Shown here: one piece after another, positions 22,879 to 34,377 of the stretch
Layout of the letters: each line of letters starts with the position of its first letter
How positions within the stretch are numbered: the stretch's first letter is position 1
Assembly (NCBI GenBank): GCA_039707465.1
Contig: CM077658.1
Span: forward strand, 11,448,574-11,512,573
DNA from: Rhabdophis nuchalis
Lineage: Eukaryota > Chordata > Lepidosauria > Squamata > Natricidae
DNA: 64,000 nucleotides
Direction: 5' to 3'
The notes under the pieces: generated by a model
Told to the model about the DNA's origin: nothing
Database searches by the model: none
What the model saw: only the letters and a program-made list of their open reading frames with translations
Made by a program: the position numbers and the translations under genes

Positions 22879-23515
22879 TTGAATTTATTTATATTTATAT
22901 CCCGCCCTTCTCCACAAAGGACCCAGGGCGGCGCACAGGAAATTTAAAAACATACAAAAATACAAAAAATAAATACATAATTTAAAATATATATTAAACT
23001 ATCCAAATCCTATGCTAAAAACCCAATTATTAAAATACCCAATTTAAAACTTTCTGAAAGTCCCCATGGGAGGTTAGGCTAGGCCAGCTTGTTGGAAAAG
23101 GTATGTCTTTAGACATTGGCGGAAGAGGCGGAGGTCGGTGATGATGCATAATTCAGGGGGTAGGTCGTTCCAAAGGGCTGGGCCTGCCACAGAGAAGGCT
23201 CTTCCCCTGGGTGTCGCCAGTCGGCATTGTCCGGCTGACGGCACCCTGAGAAGGCCCTCTCTGTGGGAGCGTATCGGTCTAAGGGATGTATGGGGCAAGA
23301 GGCGGTCTGGCATATAACTAGGCCCCGAGCCATGGAGCGCTTTAAAGATGGTCGTCAGAACCTTGAAGTGCACCCAAAAGGCCACAGGAAGCCAGTGCAG
23401 CTCGCGCAGGATCGGTGTTATGTGGGAGCATCTGGTGGCTCCCATAATCACCCGCGTGGCTGCGTTTTGGACTAGCTGTAGCTTTCGAGTGCACCTCAAG
23501 GGAAGCCCCATGTAA
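22879..23515 (-). mobile_element. L2 LINE 3' end (second subfamily)
   Basis: The minus-strand 145-aa frame starts MGLPLRCTRKLQLVQNAATR and includes ELHWLPVAFWVHFKVLTTIF and LWNDLPPELCIITDLRLFRQ, ending QQAGLA. The 3' UTR reads CCCGCCCTTCTCCACAAAGG on the plus strand. It is 5'-truncated at about 23515. Confidence 0.92.
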
Positions 23516-23796
23516 ATCTATGTTCAGAGAAGTCACTATTTTTTTCAAGATATTTTTCCTTCAACCTTACATAGGACCTATGAGAATTCTACAAATAGTC
23601 TGCGTTGGGTGGGAGTTCGTCTTGTAAATATGTTACTGAATTTTCACTAGTGATATTAAGGAATTCCTTGAGCCAGCTGCTTCCTCCGAGCTCCTCTGAC
23701 ATTACTGTCTGTTGCTCAGTCAGATGAGCATTGTAAGAAGGTGGAGGAAAGTGAAGTATGATGCCATTGCAAAAATCTGCAATGAAATGTTTATTA

Positions 23797-23930
23797 ATTA
23801 GCCTTCCATCCTTCTGAGGTGGGTAAGATGAGGACCCAGATTGTTGGTGGCAATATGCTGACTCTGTAAACCTCTTAGAGAGGGCTTTAAAAACACTGTG
23901 AAGTGATATATACATTTAGGTGCTATTGTC
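23797..23930 (+). mobile_element. tRNA-derived SINE family B, 3' half
   Basis: TTAGCCTTCCATCCTTCTGA, then GAGGACCCAGATTGTTGGTG and the tail TTAGGTGCTATTGTCC match the plus-strand copy at 27.1 kb. The tRNA-like head is absent. Confidence 0.75.
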
Positions 23931-24039
23931 CTCCATCTTCCTTGAGTCTTCCCATTGCCTAGGTTTGGGTTGATGCTTGGGACTAAAGACCCTGGAGCTC
24001 GGGGGAGCTGGTAGAGTTGTTAAAGGAGATTCGGGTTAA

Positions 24040-24423
24040 TGTTAGGGTTCCAGGTAACACCCCCAACACAAGAAGACTCCAAGGCTTGAGTTTCCTCAAA
24101 GTTCCATTTTATTAGAGAGGTCTTATTGGCACATCTGGGAAAACCCAAATCTGAAAGTTTCCAGGTTCTCCCTACCCAAATGAAAGTTCAAGTCCCTGTC
24201 CATCACCCACATGTCCATTACATGATCCAATCAGGTACAATCCAAAACTGGAGATGTTTCCCATCACAGCTGCAAAGAAAGGTGTCCTTGACTCTCTGAG
24301 AAATAAAGTTATTTTGATTATATGTCACCCACCCTCCATATAATTCCCCCCTCCTATTTTCCCAAAGTAGAAAATGTGGAAGGCCTGAAGACTCAATGTA
24401 AAAGATGACTTCCAGGTCTGACA
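24040..24423 (-). mobile_element. Solo-LTR-like element (family 1)
   Basis: The 384-bp unit begins TGTTAGGGTTCC and ends GGTCTGACA (TG...CA). A related 393-bp unit is at 58397-58789. Read on the minus strand, it has a polyadenylation hexamer (TCTAATAAAA) about 80 bases before the end and a TATATGGAGG box upstream, which orients it. Flanking duplications are not convincing (GTTAA / GCTAT). There are no internal retroviral genes. Confidence 0.65.
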
Positions 24424-24540
24424 GCTATTATTATTAATCTGACCTCCTTGCCCCAAGTATTGGATCACATTTGTTCTCTTTCTTCCTTATTTCCTTTATT
24501 CTGAAATCAGCTTCCAAATCAGGTAAATGCAAAGTCCTCA

Positions 24541-25041
24541 TGTGGCAGAGGGGCCAAGGACCCCAATTCCTGGACCCTGGGTCAACCCTGACCCCTTGGG
24601 AGATTTGCCCGCTTGCCCTTTGGACAGCTTGGACAAGATGTGTGGGTGTACTTCTCTGTTCTTAAAAGTTCTCAAAGTATTACAAATACTGCTGGATGGA
24701 AAGAGGAAGTAACTGGGGGAGAAGGGGAGGTGTAAACCCTATATGGGAACTATAGCTGGCATTAAACAAATGACTATGCATTTATAGGACACGTATTAAT
24801 TTTTGCTACTAACTTCTGTTTCTGTACTATTCCAAAGTTCTGCTTTTATCCATATGTGTTTCTGTATTAAGGACGAAGGTATAAAACTAACTCCCTGGGC
24901 GTTGCCCAGGCAGTTCAGTCTTTAGTGTGAGAGCACTCTGAACTCTTGACATGTCAATAAATCCTGTTTCTCTACTACCTTCGTGGTCTCTCGTTCCTTC
25001 ATTAGAACCAGTCTGTGGTGTGCCTGGTTTTTGCCGCAACA
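24541..25041 (+). mobile_element. Solo LTR (501 bp) with 4-bp TSD
   Basis: The unit begins TGTGGCAGAG and ends TTGCCGCAACA, flanked by CTCA at 24537-24540 and 25042-25045. A TATA box (TATAAAA, 24880-24886) is followed about 70 bases on by AATAAA (24956-24961), the U3-R-U5 order of a retroviral-type LTR. A 4-bp duplication is typical of class I (gammaretrovirus-like) endogenous elements. No gag, pol or env sequence is present, so it is a recombination-derived solo LTR. Confidence 0.8.
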
Positions 25042-25045
25042 CTCA

Positions 25046-25784
25046 GATATTTGGTCATAGCACCAGCATAGATCTACAGGCAACTTGTACTAGAATTATA
25101 CATTCATTAATTCCTTCTTTTTAAGGGTTCTTCTTAAGATGAGTTAGGGATAGGTCATACATTCTCCTTCTCCTCTAAGATTTGAAGGAGCAAGGACAGC
25201 ATGAAAACAAAAATGCGGCTGATGACAGAACTGAAATTAATTTGGGCATGGGGCTTGTGGTTTTATCCAAACTCACTAAGGAAATTTGAACTGAAAGAAA
25301 GTTTCATCTGATTCTTGATTCTGCCATTAGCACACAAGGGAGACCCAGGTCCACTCTGGAAATTAGGTCACTGCTTTCTGCTTCATTCCAAATTCGAATC
25401 CTTCTTATTTTGAAGACATGAAGTGATCAAGCCATCACATTTGCTATGGGCAATTCATCATTTCTGGATCGGAGAATAACAATGCAGTGCTGAATCTCTG
25501 TTTTCTAGCAGTAATGGGATTGAAAAGACAAGGAGAACTGACCCTTGGAAAAATTCCAGTCATTCCCCATCTGTAACTAGTGGGTTTCATTCAAGTTGCA
25601 TGACATTCTCAGGCATCGTACAAGCTTTCTAAAAAGATCGGATCTATCAAATATTCGATGGACAGTAAACGAGCTTCATCTTCTGTGCCATCATGCAAAT
25701 GCATGACCTACCAGCTTCTTCATTGCAAATACAACAAAATCTGTGAATTTAACATGACATCATTTTAGTGGTAGCAAAGCAAGT
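25046..25784. other. No recognised gene or repeat
   Basis: Single-copy-like sequence between the solo LTR and BovB. Confidence 0.4.
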
Positions 25785-26106
25785 CTGGAGAAGACTCCTG
25801 TGAGTCCCTGGGACTGCAAGTTGATCTCTCTAGAGGAGATCAACCCTGACTGCTCTTTAGAAGGCCAGATCCTGAAGAGGAAACTCAAATACTTTGGCCA
25901 CCTAAGGAGAAGGAAGGAATCCCTGAAGAAGAGCCTCATGCTGGGAAAGATTGAGGGAAAAAGAAGAAGGGGAGGGCAGAGAATGAGGTGGCTGGATGGA
26001 GTCACCGAAGCAGTCGGCGTGAGCTTAAATGGACTTCAGAGGATGGTAGGGGACAGGAAGGCCTGGAGGGGTCATGATGTGTCAGACAAACAACAACAAC
26101 AACAAA
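25785..26106 (+). mobile_element. BovB (RTE) LINE 3' end
   Basis: A continuous 103-aa frame (25800-26111) shows NPDCSLEGQILKRKLKYFGH, ESLKKSLMLGKIEGK, RMRWLDGVTEAVGVSLNGLQ and VGDRKAWRGHDVSD. A (CAA)n tail follows at 26087-26105. It is the best-preserved BovB end in the window. Only the extreme C-terminus is present, without endonuclease or RT. Confidence 0.93.
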
Positions 26107-26977
26107 AGTAAGTCATAGTTTTGTTAGATGCAAATGTTCAGGACTGGATTTCCTTCCCTCCCTGAAAAAAATATTTAATTATATTGTTTTTTATGTTCAG
26201 ATCTGAGTATTCCTTGCACGAATAATTATAATACCTCTACTTTGGGGCAAAAGATGTACAGTTACAGAAGTTGTCATACCATTCATGGGGAACAAATATT
26301 TTACTGACTGTGTCAGACTCGCTTCTGCTTTGGTGTGATTACTAACATTGATTTTTGTCGTTCAATCTATCAGACTCCAAGAAGGTCGATCAAGGCAGAT
26401 CATGCATATGTGAGCTAAGACAGGCTCTGCATTGCTTTTCTGCCAAACTAAATTGGGATGTTGTTTTAATGGCCTCGGTGTTTTGCTGCCCGTGAGCTAA
26501 CCTGAAGTTGAAACCCTGGAGAACGAAAAAGGGTTTTCACGACATCGGAGGGCAAGGAGGCTGCATGAGAAAGTAGAGAGAAAAATAAAAATAATAAGAA
26601 AATGTTCCACCATCTCCTCAATATTCCTTGTCTGTTGCTTAACTCCACCTGATGGTGGAGCTGACTCTGTGAACATTAAATTTATATCTTGTTGGGGTTT
26701 TTTTTCCCAGTGGAGAGGTGGTTTGTAGAAACCGTTATGTTGAATCATTAACATAACAAAGTCTTAAAAGCTCATTCTTATTTTTTAAATATATATCAAG
26801 TTATTCAAAACATGAACAAAAGTTCCTCCCCTATTTTTTGACTTCTCTTACTTCAGTAATAACAGGCAGCCATGATAATGTTTTATTTTTGTGCCAGGTG
26901 CCTACCATATTGGGAAGATATTGCTAAGAGAATTTATTCTCTTTTTCTCTGCTTTTCACTTTCTTACATTCAATTTA
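26107..26977. other. No recognised gene or repeat
   Basis: Single-copy-like sequence leading into the GATA array. Confidence 0.4.
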
Positions 26978-27007
26978 ATCTATCTATCTATTTATCATCT
27001 ATCTATC

Positions 27008-27102
<95 letters not shown>

Positions 27103-27103
27103 G
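26978..27103. repeat. (GATA)n array, left block
   Basis: The pure TATC run at 27009-27102 (about 23 units) follows a degenerate start. The complementary strand reads (GATA)n, the Bkm-type simple repeat known from snakes. Confidence 0.97.
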
Positions 27104-27322
27104 TCATGGTGATACAGTGGTTAGAATGCAGTACTTCTGCTGCCTGCTGGCTGCCTGTAGTGTGGCAGTTCAATTGTCCCTGAGTGAAGGTTGACTTAGC
27201 CTTCCATCCTTCCAAGGTTCATAAAATGGGGACCCAGATGGTTGGGGGCAATAGGCTGACTTTGTGAACCACTTATAGAGAGCTGTAAGGATCTGTGAAG
27301 TGTTATATAAATCTTATTTCTT

Positions 27323-27323
<1 letters not shown>
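27104..27323 (+). mobile_element. tRNA-derived SINE family B between GATA blocks
   Basis: The head GGTGATACAGTGGTTAGAATG, the body TTCCATCCTTCCAAGGTTCA, and the tail GTGTTATATAAATC are present. The SINE sits exactly between two GATA arrays, so either it inserted into an array or its tail seeded the right one. Confidence 0.88.
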
Positions 27324-27415
<92 letters not shown>

Positions 27416-27491
27416 CATCCATCCATCCATCCATCCATCCATCCATCCATCCATCCATCCATCCATCTATCTATCTATCTATCTATCTATT
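27324..27491. repeat. (GATA)n / (GATG)n compound array, right block
   Basis: A TATC block (27324-27414), a CATC block (27415-27466) and a second TATC block (27467-27491) form a compound tetranucleotide array. Ser-Ile-Tyr-Leu repeat frames across it are artefacts. Confidence 0.97.
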
Positions 27492-28604
27492 TTTATCAAT
27501 TATCTATCATCAACCTCTATCTCTATTTCTATGTTTCAGTGTGTATTGTGTATGTGTATGTATTTATGTCTTTAAGGATATGATAAGGAAATTGTCCTGA
27601 TTTTTGAAACTATCAGCTACAAAATCAGCTTTGAGTCGACGTTCATTGTACAAAAGATATCTCCATTAAGTTGCAGTTTCTCTGGTGTGTGACTAGAATC
27701 CACCATCTCCTGGTTTCCAACCTAATGACTTAAGCACTTGGACAAAATTGGGTTTCTGGATTAATATATTATGCGATTTGCAATGGGTGAAATCACCATG
27801 ATCAGAGATAGAGCCTATTATTTAATAATTATTAATAAACAGATAATGTAGTACAGATTGTTTAATATAAACAGATAGCCACTCTCTAGGAAACTTTACA
27901 TGTCAAACCAAAGGGGGTTTTTTGGGACGATTTGCGATGGAGAACTAACAAACGAGGACTAGGAAGTTACAAGTTATCCTTGGATGACAAATTGTCCCTG
28001 GATGTCAACTTGTTCATCCCAAACCTAACAATTGAATGGCAATTGCATGGCGCATTAAAAAATAGTCACATTTTCCATGGTAATGTGTTTTTTAGAATAG
28101 TCTATGAGCATCTTATTTCTATCCTGTTAATTAACTAAGCTTTCTCTGTCTGCATTTCTGTTGCTGGACAATTTCATCCTTTGAATTGCCAATGCAGTTG
28201 TTTTAGTGCATTCATAAATCAATCAAATATTGTTCACCTGTAAGCAATTATTGTGGTGATTATTTATGAAAGAAGACCAACTGAGCAGAGGGTATAAATA
28301 ACAATCCACATGCCGATAGTGAACATGAGCCATGTGTTATTTGAGGCTATAAGGAAGGGCTGCTGTTGATTATAAATTAACAATAGGAAGGTGATCACTA
28401 ATTTATGATGCAGTCAAAGCTACAGCTGTGTGCACATGGGCTAACTCTTCCTGTTCACTACAGTGCTGAAATCTGTCATCCAGTTCCAGAATAAAACTAA
28501 ACTTTCTTTGTGTGTTTCAGAATTGTTGTGTTGATTTTATTGTTATGTCATAGAGAAGTCTGTGCCTTTCCACTTTTTGTAGCCTCCCTGACTGCTTAAA
28601 CATC
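27492..28604. other. Single-copy-like; strongest conserved non-coding candidate
   Basis: The 28.13-28.47 kb part has no repeat similarity and is dense in homeobox and SOX-like cores: ATAAATCAATC, AGCAATTATTG, GATTATTTATGA, TATAAATTAACAATAG, ACTAATTTATGATG. That is typical of vertebrate developmental enhancers, but no alignment can be run here. No coding frame is credible. Confidence 0.4.
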
Positions 28605-29040
28605 TTCTTCTTGTTGTTATTGTTAGTTGTGAAGTCATGTCTGACCCATCATGATCCCATGGACAATGTTCCTCCAGCCCTTCCTGTCCTCTACCATCTC
28701 CTGGAGTCCATTTAAGCTCACACCTACTGCTTCGGTGACTCCATGCAGCCATCTCATTCTCTATCATCCCATTCTTCTTTTGCCCTCAATCTTTCCCAGC
28801 ATTAGGCTCTTCTCCAGTGAGTCCTTCCTTCTCAGTATTTGAGTTTCATCTTCCAATCAGGATCTGGCCTTCTAAAGAGCAGCCAGGGTTGATCTCCTCT
28901 AGGACTTGTAGTCCAAGAGGCTTGCAGGAACTGGTAGCAAAGGTAAGTGGATATCACCCCTGTCCAGCACCATAGTTTAAAGGCCTCAATTCTTTGGCGC
29001 TCAACCTTTCTTATGGTCCAACTTTCACAGCCACACATTT
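28605..29040 (-). mobile_element. BovB (RTE) LINE 3' end
   Basis: The tail at the left reads TTGTTAGTTGTGAAGTCATG. The minus-strand coding remnants include CGCESWTIRKVERQRIEAFK and LWCW near 28.97-29.04 kb. Several frameshifts break it, so it is older than the 25.8 kb copy. Confidence 0.9.
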
Positions 29041-29145
29041 ATTGGATTGGACTGGATTTGAATGGATTGGATATCATTAGCTTGGATTATATTAGACTGC
29101 ACTGCACTGAATGGATTGGACTGGATTAGATTAGACTAGATAAAT
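29041..29145. repeat. Degenerate (ATTGGACTGG)n minisatellite-like run
   Basis: Repeated TGGATTGGACTGGATT-type units vary in spacing over about 100 bp, abutting the truncated 5' edge of BovB. Confidence 0.7.
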
Positions 29146-29955
29146 ACATCAATACTATGGATGGTCCTAATAAGAAAACACACATTGTACAATATATCTA
29201 TTAAGTAGTCCATTGCTCAAAAGTACCAAACATGACACCTACAAACAAAATATATTTGAAAAAGTGTTGCTGCATTTATGAAAGGCAATTATGAAAAATA
29301 TAGCTGTTTTCTCCCAAGCAGCTGAACAAAAGAAGGCTATATAAGATTTTCTGATTTTAGCTGGTTTTAAAATAAGGTAAACAGGGATGGTCCTAGCTAA
29401 TATTTTAATTAAAATCACCAGAAAATCTCAGAAGTGTTTTTTTTGCGGGGGGGAGGGATAGTAAACAACCTTTTCTATATTATTGGTCAAAGAAACATCG
29501 ATATGCACATATTCCCCAAGATTCAAATTTCATTCAAGGCAGACTTTACTTTTATATAAAGTTCATTCCCCCGTCTGGCTTTTCCACGAATATTGGTCTC
29601 ATATTCATGAAATAGGAATCTCTATAAAATGGCAACATGAAAGCGCATATCTCCCCATCTCTTATTTTGTCCGTTGCTGAAGGGCAGACATGCTTAGCAA
29701 ATGGAATTTTCCTCCGACAGAGCCAAAAGTAAACATTACAACTTGCCAGAAGAAAAGCTTTTCATCTGACTTCCTAATGGGGAAAAGCCCCACCGAGTGG
29801 CCTCCTGAAGCTTTCCTTAGAATTTAATTTCACCTAAACAGAGATATTTTGCTAAGCATTGTATAGCTGGGCTGGTCTCTGAAGGCAGGCTAGTCATCTC
29901 TGAAGTCCACATTGGGTAGTTAATTAAACGAGACACGATTATCCTCATCACTCTA
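29146..29955. other. No recognised gene; possible conserved non-coding segment
   Basis: No repeat seen. The 29.70-29.93 kb part is of even base composition and non-repetitive. Function is not inferable from one sequence. Confidence 0.35.
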
Positions 29956-30297
29956 TAGGTAAAGGTAAAGGTTCCCCTTTATGTGTTAGTCCCGACTCTA
30001 GGGGGTGGTGCTCTTAACCATTTCAAAGCCGAAGAACCAGCGCTGTCCAATGATGCCCCCGTGGTCATGTGGCCGGCATGACTAAATGCCAAAGGCACAT
30101 GGAACATTGTTACCTTCCCACAAAAGGTGGTTCCTATTTTCCTACTTGCATTTTTACATGCTTTTGAACTGCTAGGTTGGCAGAAGCTGGGACAAGTAAT
30201 GGGAGCTCACTCTGTTACGCGGCACTAGGGATTTGAACCGCTGAACTGCCAACCTTTCTGATCGACAAGCTCAGCATCTTGGCCACTGAGCCCCTAG
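29956..30297 (-). mobile_element. tRNA-derived SINE family A, full length
   Basis: Tail GGTAAAGGTAAAGGTTCCCC is at the left. Body GGTCATGTGGCCGGCATGAC and B box (GGTTCAAATCCC on the minus strand) precede the A-box region at the right. This is an intact reference copy for the interrupted one at 1.9-2.7 kb. Confidence 0.9.
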
Positions 30298-30795
30298 TCA
30301 CTTACAGTATCATTTCCTTTACTTTAGGCATCCATTTTCAGAAAGGAGATTGTTCTTATTAGCATCACTCTTGGGTACTTTTAGAAACTACTATTCTAAG
30401 TATTTAAAACCATTTGCTATTATAATACCCAACTAACTTTAACTACTATATATATTTAATAAGATAGATATGTGCCATGGAATCTCTACTGAAAGAGGTC
30501 ACTAAGGAAGCATGTTTTGTCCCTAAAAATCAAGTAGATAAATATTGTTTGGAATAAAATACCTCCATTATCATCTTAAAGACCACAACTTCATTCTCCA
30601 AGGTTTTCTTCAAAATTGAAATTGCAAAACCAGTACTGTTCAATAATCGAATGACCATGTGTCCTCTCCCACTATAGCTAGACAGTACAAGATATGGCCT
30701 TTTAGGTATTGAGGCTATAGTCCCATAATTCCCCCACTTTGTCATGCTATAACAGTATATATCATGGTATGGGAATTGGAGTTTTCCACAAAATT
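30298..30795. other. No recognised gene or repeat
   Basis: AT-rich single-copy-like sequence. Confidence 0.4.
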
Positions 30796-30799
30796 GGAG

Positions 30800-31090
30800 A
30801 GAGAGAGAGATATGCTGGTATTGCTGTCTTCAGGTATTTTCCCATGTATATAGCATGAAATTGTTATTGCAACGTTTTGGCAAGATCTCACTTGCCATCC
30901 TCAGGCTTTGGTCTGTGATGTTTCACAGTTTACTCGCAAGAAACCAAAGGTACCAGCCTGATGATGACGGGTGTGATCCCATCAAAACGTTGCCAAAACA
31001 CTTTTAATTTTACACGGGAAAAGACCCGAATAAACCAAAACCTACATACCTATACACGTGAAAATCTACGAAAACATATATATATATATG
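30800..31090. mobile_element. Penelope-like inverted arms (second family)
   Basis: Left arm GCAACGTTTTGGCAAGATCT...CATCCTCAGGCTTTGG is mirrored by ACCAAAGGTACCAGCCTGAT...TCAAAACGTTGCCAAAAC. The two arms meet at about 30.92-30.95 kb. Text of the form 'cctgaggatgg...aaacgtt' followed by GTGAAAATCTACGAAAACAT resembles Penelope-like 3' regions. Such elements often carry inverted terminal copies. There is no coding sequence. Confidence 0.5.
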
Positions 31091-31109
31091 TGTGTGTGTG
31101 TGTATGTGT

Positions 31110-32275
31110 GTAAATGAATGATTGCTTTATATTGATGTGCTTTGCTCAGGGTACCCACCTGCATTGGTGCTTCAATTAATATTACATCCAAAGCATCATT
31201 TAGAGACAATTTTCATAGCTTCAAACTGGATTGGTGTTTGCCTCTCTCTCCTCCTTTGATAGACACATTTAAACTGGTATTTTAAAGAAAGAGGAGGGGA
31301 GGGGGGAAGCAAGGAAGGAATTGAAAAGCCCGATTGAATACCCTCACAGCATGACAAAGTACTTTGGGAAGCAAATTAAAGAATAGTGTAGAATTTCAAA
31401 TGTGTTGGTCCTATTTTGGAAACAAAAGCAGATGATTTACAGCTCAGGGAATCTGGGCAGAAATTTGAATGGCTGTGAATTTGGAAGGAAGGGTCAAGAC
31501 ATACTTAACCACCGGCAATATGTGGAAGAAAAGTTTGCTGCTTCTTTCTTTATTTTCGTTGTCTTTGCTTTAGCCGAAACTTCTACTGTGCAGAGGTTTC
31601 TGTTGGTAGAAAGTCATCTTATAGGGCAAGGAATCCACTTTGAATCTATTCCATTTTATAGCAAATCATTTGGGAATTGTTATGCTTGAATAAGCAACTG
31701 CGAAACAGGTCCCCTGCCTCAAACAATCATAAATAATAATCCATCATTCCAACACCCATGCACAATTAAGGGGATTGGGGGGAATGAACATCTAGGAAAG
31801 GCCATACAAACAAACAATCTTATCCCCCAAAGGTGTGGGGAACAATTCTGATGCATTCTTCCTACTCATTGTCATTCAATCTTAGGAAAGACGGTTTTAG
31901 ATTGATTTCCATCGCCCCCCTCGAATAAAGAAAAAGCTGAAATTGTTATGGATAGCCTATGCTATGCTTGCATTTAGTTCTAAGGTGCTACTAAGGTGCT
32001 ATGAGTTATTCATCAGTTATTCTATAATTACCTTCCCTGGCTTCTTGTAGTATTATTGACCTCCAAAGTAAAATATCATTAAAAAAAAAATATTCCATAG
32101 GTCTTGTTTCAGCTGAGAAGTAGAATAGTTAGGAAGCTGGAGAGGGAGATCAAAAATTGGTTAAAGGAAAACACCAGAAAAAAATCTCCAACAATAGAAT
32201 AAATGAAAAAAAGTAAAAGTAAATACAGTAAAGTAAAATAAAATGACAAGGTAATTTTTGGAACAAAACATTGAA
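31110..32275. other. No recognised gene or repeat
   Basis: Single-copy-like sequence after an AT/GT simple run (31077-31112). A 95-aa frame at 31402-31689 has no recognisable family and no flanking splice or promoter context that I can defend. Confidence 0.4.
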
Positions 32276-32490
32276 AGCGTACAGAACGCTGTTACCTTCC
32301 CACCATAGATGGTCCCTTTTTTTTTTTTTTACTTACATTTTTATGTGCTTTCGAACGGCTCGGATGCCAGAAGCTGGGACAAGTAACAGGAGCTCACTCC
32401 GTTATGTGGCGCTAGGGATTCAAACTGTAGAACTGCCAACCTTTCTGATGGACAAGCTCAGCATTCTTAGCCACTGACCTGGTGCCTAGT
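32276..32490 (-). mobile_element. tRNA-derived SINE family A, tRNA-proximal half
   Basis: CTGTTACCTTCCCACCATAG onward to the tRNA-like head; the tail half is missing. A T-run (32320-32330) replaces part of the body. Confidence 0.85.
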
Positions 32491-32836
32491 GCCAGTTTAG
32501 CTGAGCGCGGGTGATTTATCTTGCTGAGCGTTTATAATAGAATTTAAGTCCTAGCCAACACCTCTTCTCTTGTAAAGAACATTTGTAAGAATTTCAAGTG
32601 CTCTAGGCCACTGGATGAAAGACTCTAGCATGTAGGACCTCTCAGTTATATTCCTACATTATTAGTTGAAGAAAGAAATGCTTACACAATTAAATCAATA
32701 GGCCCGAGTCTCATGAGTGCACTAATGGTTGCGAAGATTTGAAATTGGATTTAATGAATGCTCAGACTGTTAGAAAACAAAGCATGTTTTTATGCCCACT
32801 CAAAGCAAATATGTACCTGTTGGAAACTTGCTTAAA

Positions 32837-32867
<31 letters not shown>

Positions 32868-34063
32868 GAGAAAGAAAAACAACAACAAAAACAACATCTA
32901 ATGCAACATCAACAAACAATCAAATCCAGTCAGGCGTGAAATGAAAAACAAACAACTAAATGATTTGTTCGTTTAAAATAAAACAAAGTCAATTGATAAA
33001 TTGTCAGGGTAAAATTAATTAAAAAAAATACTCTGTTGATTTTGAAAAGAGTTCACCTACATGTGGTTTAATCTGAGAGAAAAGGGCCTTTTGGGTGCTT
33101 TTAATTGTATATTTTATTTTGTTGGTTTGGTTTGATTTGATTTGATTTGATTTTGCTGGAACTCCAAGGAGCACTGGAGGGAGGGTTTTAAAAAAAAAAT
33201 CAGTACAGAATCAAAAAGAACAGTTGTATTACCTAATCAAGATTAATCAAGGGTTGATCAGGGCTCTACAATCCCGCCATTTTTGCCAATGTTAGATTCC
33301 TGAGGGAGAAAAAGAATCTCAACACAGCCCTAGATCTGAAAGAGCTCATTATGTGATAGTTTACGACGCTTAAAGAATTTAGAGTGTAATATTTAAAAGC
33401 CATCCAGGGGTGAGGATGCTTTGATGCTGATTGATCATTGGTTTCATCGATATTAAATTGTTTTGCTCTCAGAACATTTCTCATGCAGCCATCTTTAATT
33501 ATTCTGGCCCAGTTAGAGATTGAATAATTTGTTCATGTCAACATAGAGTCCCACAACTCTTTATCAATGAAAGATATACATGGGGCATTTCACCCTTGCA
33601 TGAAAATGTCATTTATTTGTTAACAGAAGGATGTAATAGGGAAGACACTGAATGTATGTATATTCAGATGCCAGCCAATTTTCTCCTCTCCTCTCCTCTC
33701 CTCTCCTCTCCCCTACCCTACCCTACCCTACCCTACCCTCTCTTAGAAAATTTCTAACCGTACTGCATCTACTGCAGACTGTCCTTTCAAGCACTTAAAT
33801 AATATTAGATGAAATCAGACATAAATGATAATATGTCTTTATTTGAAGCTATGTCCCTGGCTACTATTAAAACATCCAAAATCTATGATTCCGCAGCAGT
33901 TGCTAGCAAGTGCTGGCACAGATAAGGTCACCTTCCCTCCCCTAAACCATGGCTCATAGCTACATAATCACCACTCAGGTGTTATGGGAAAGACTTCTCA
34001 AAGTTTCTTCTTTAACTGAATCTACGGGGATGCCTCAGGTCAGATTTTCAATGTCGGCCTTCC
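32491..34063. other. No recognised gene; simple repeats
   Basis: Contains (CA)n at about 32839-32864, (TTTGA)n at 33128-33152, and a pentanucleotide tract at 33681-33738 that switches from (CTCCT)n to (CCCTA)n. The rest is AT-rich single-copy-like DNA. Confidence 0.45.
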
Positions 34064-34071
34064 CTCTAGGG

Positions 34072-34377
34072 CAGGGATTGGCACTCAAAGAGCCATTTGG
34101 ACCCGTTTCCCAGAGCAAAGAAAACACCGGGAGCCACAAAACCCTTCTCGTGCTTGACTATTTCCTGAGCGGCCACAAAACTAGCATATGTAGTTGAATT
34201 CTGTTTTCTTCTGAAACATTTCTTTTCTTGGATTTACGCATGGTTGGCTCACCGGGGGCCGACAAGCGCACTAAATTGCATGCCAGCGGGTGTTGCACAT
34301 TGGTTGTGATGCATATTTTGAGCAACAGAGAGCCGCAGCAGAGGAATGAAAGAGCCACATGTGGCTCCAGACCCCTG
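34072..34377. mobile_element. hAT-type non-autonomous element with perfect 8-bp TSD
   Basis: The element begins CAGGGATTGGCAC and ends GGCTCCAGACCCCTG, flanked by CTCTAGGG at 34064-34071 and 34378-34385. Repeated 'gagccacatgtggctcc'-type motifs lie near the ends. It is 306 bp and non-coding, a separate subfamily from the CAGAGGTGG group. Confidence 0.88.

Noticed and set aside
26872..27600. Open frames encoding Leu-Ser-Ile-Tyr repeats
   Set aside because: They are translations of (GATA)n/(GATG)n arrays, with no start context or conserved flank.
31402..31689. 95-aa plus-strand frame as a host exon
   Set aside because: No recognisable domain, no supporting splice structure, and composition like the surrounding AT-rich DNA.
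33711..33738. Interstitial telomere repeat
   Set aside because: The unit is the pentamer CCCTA, not the hexamer CCCTAA of vertebrate telomeres.
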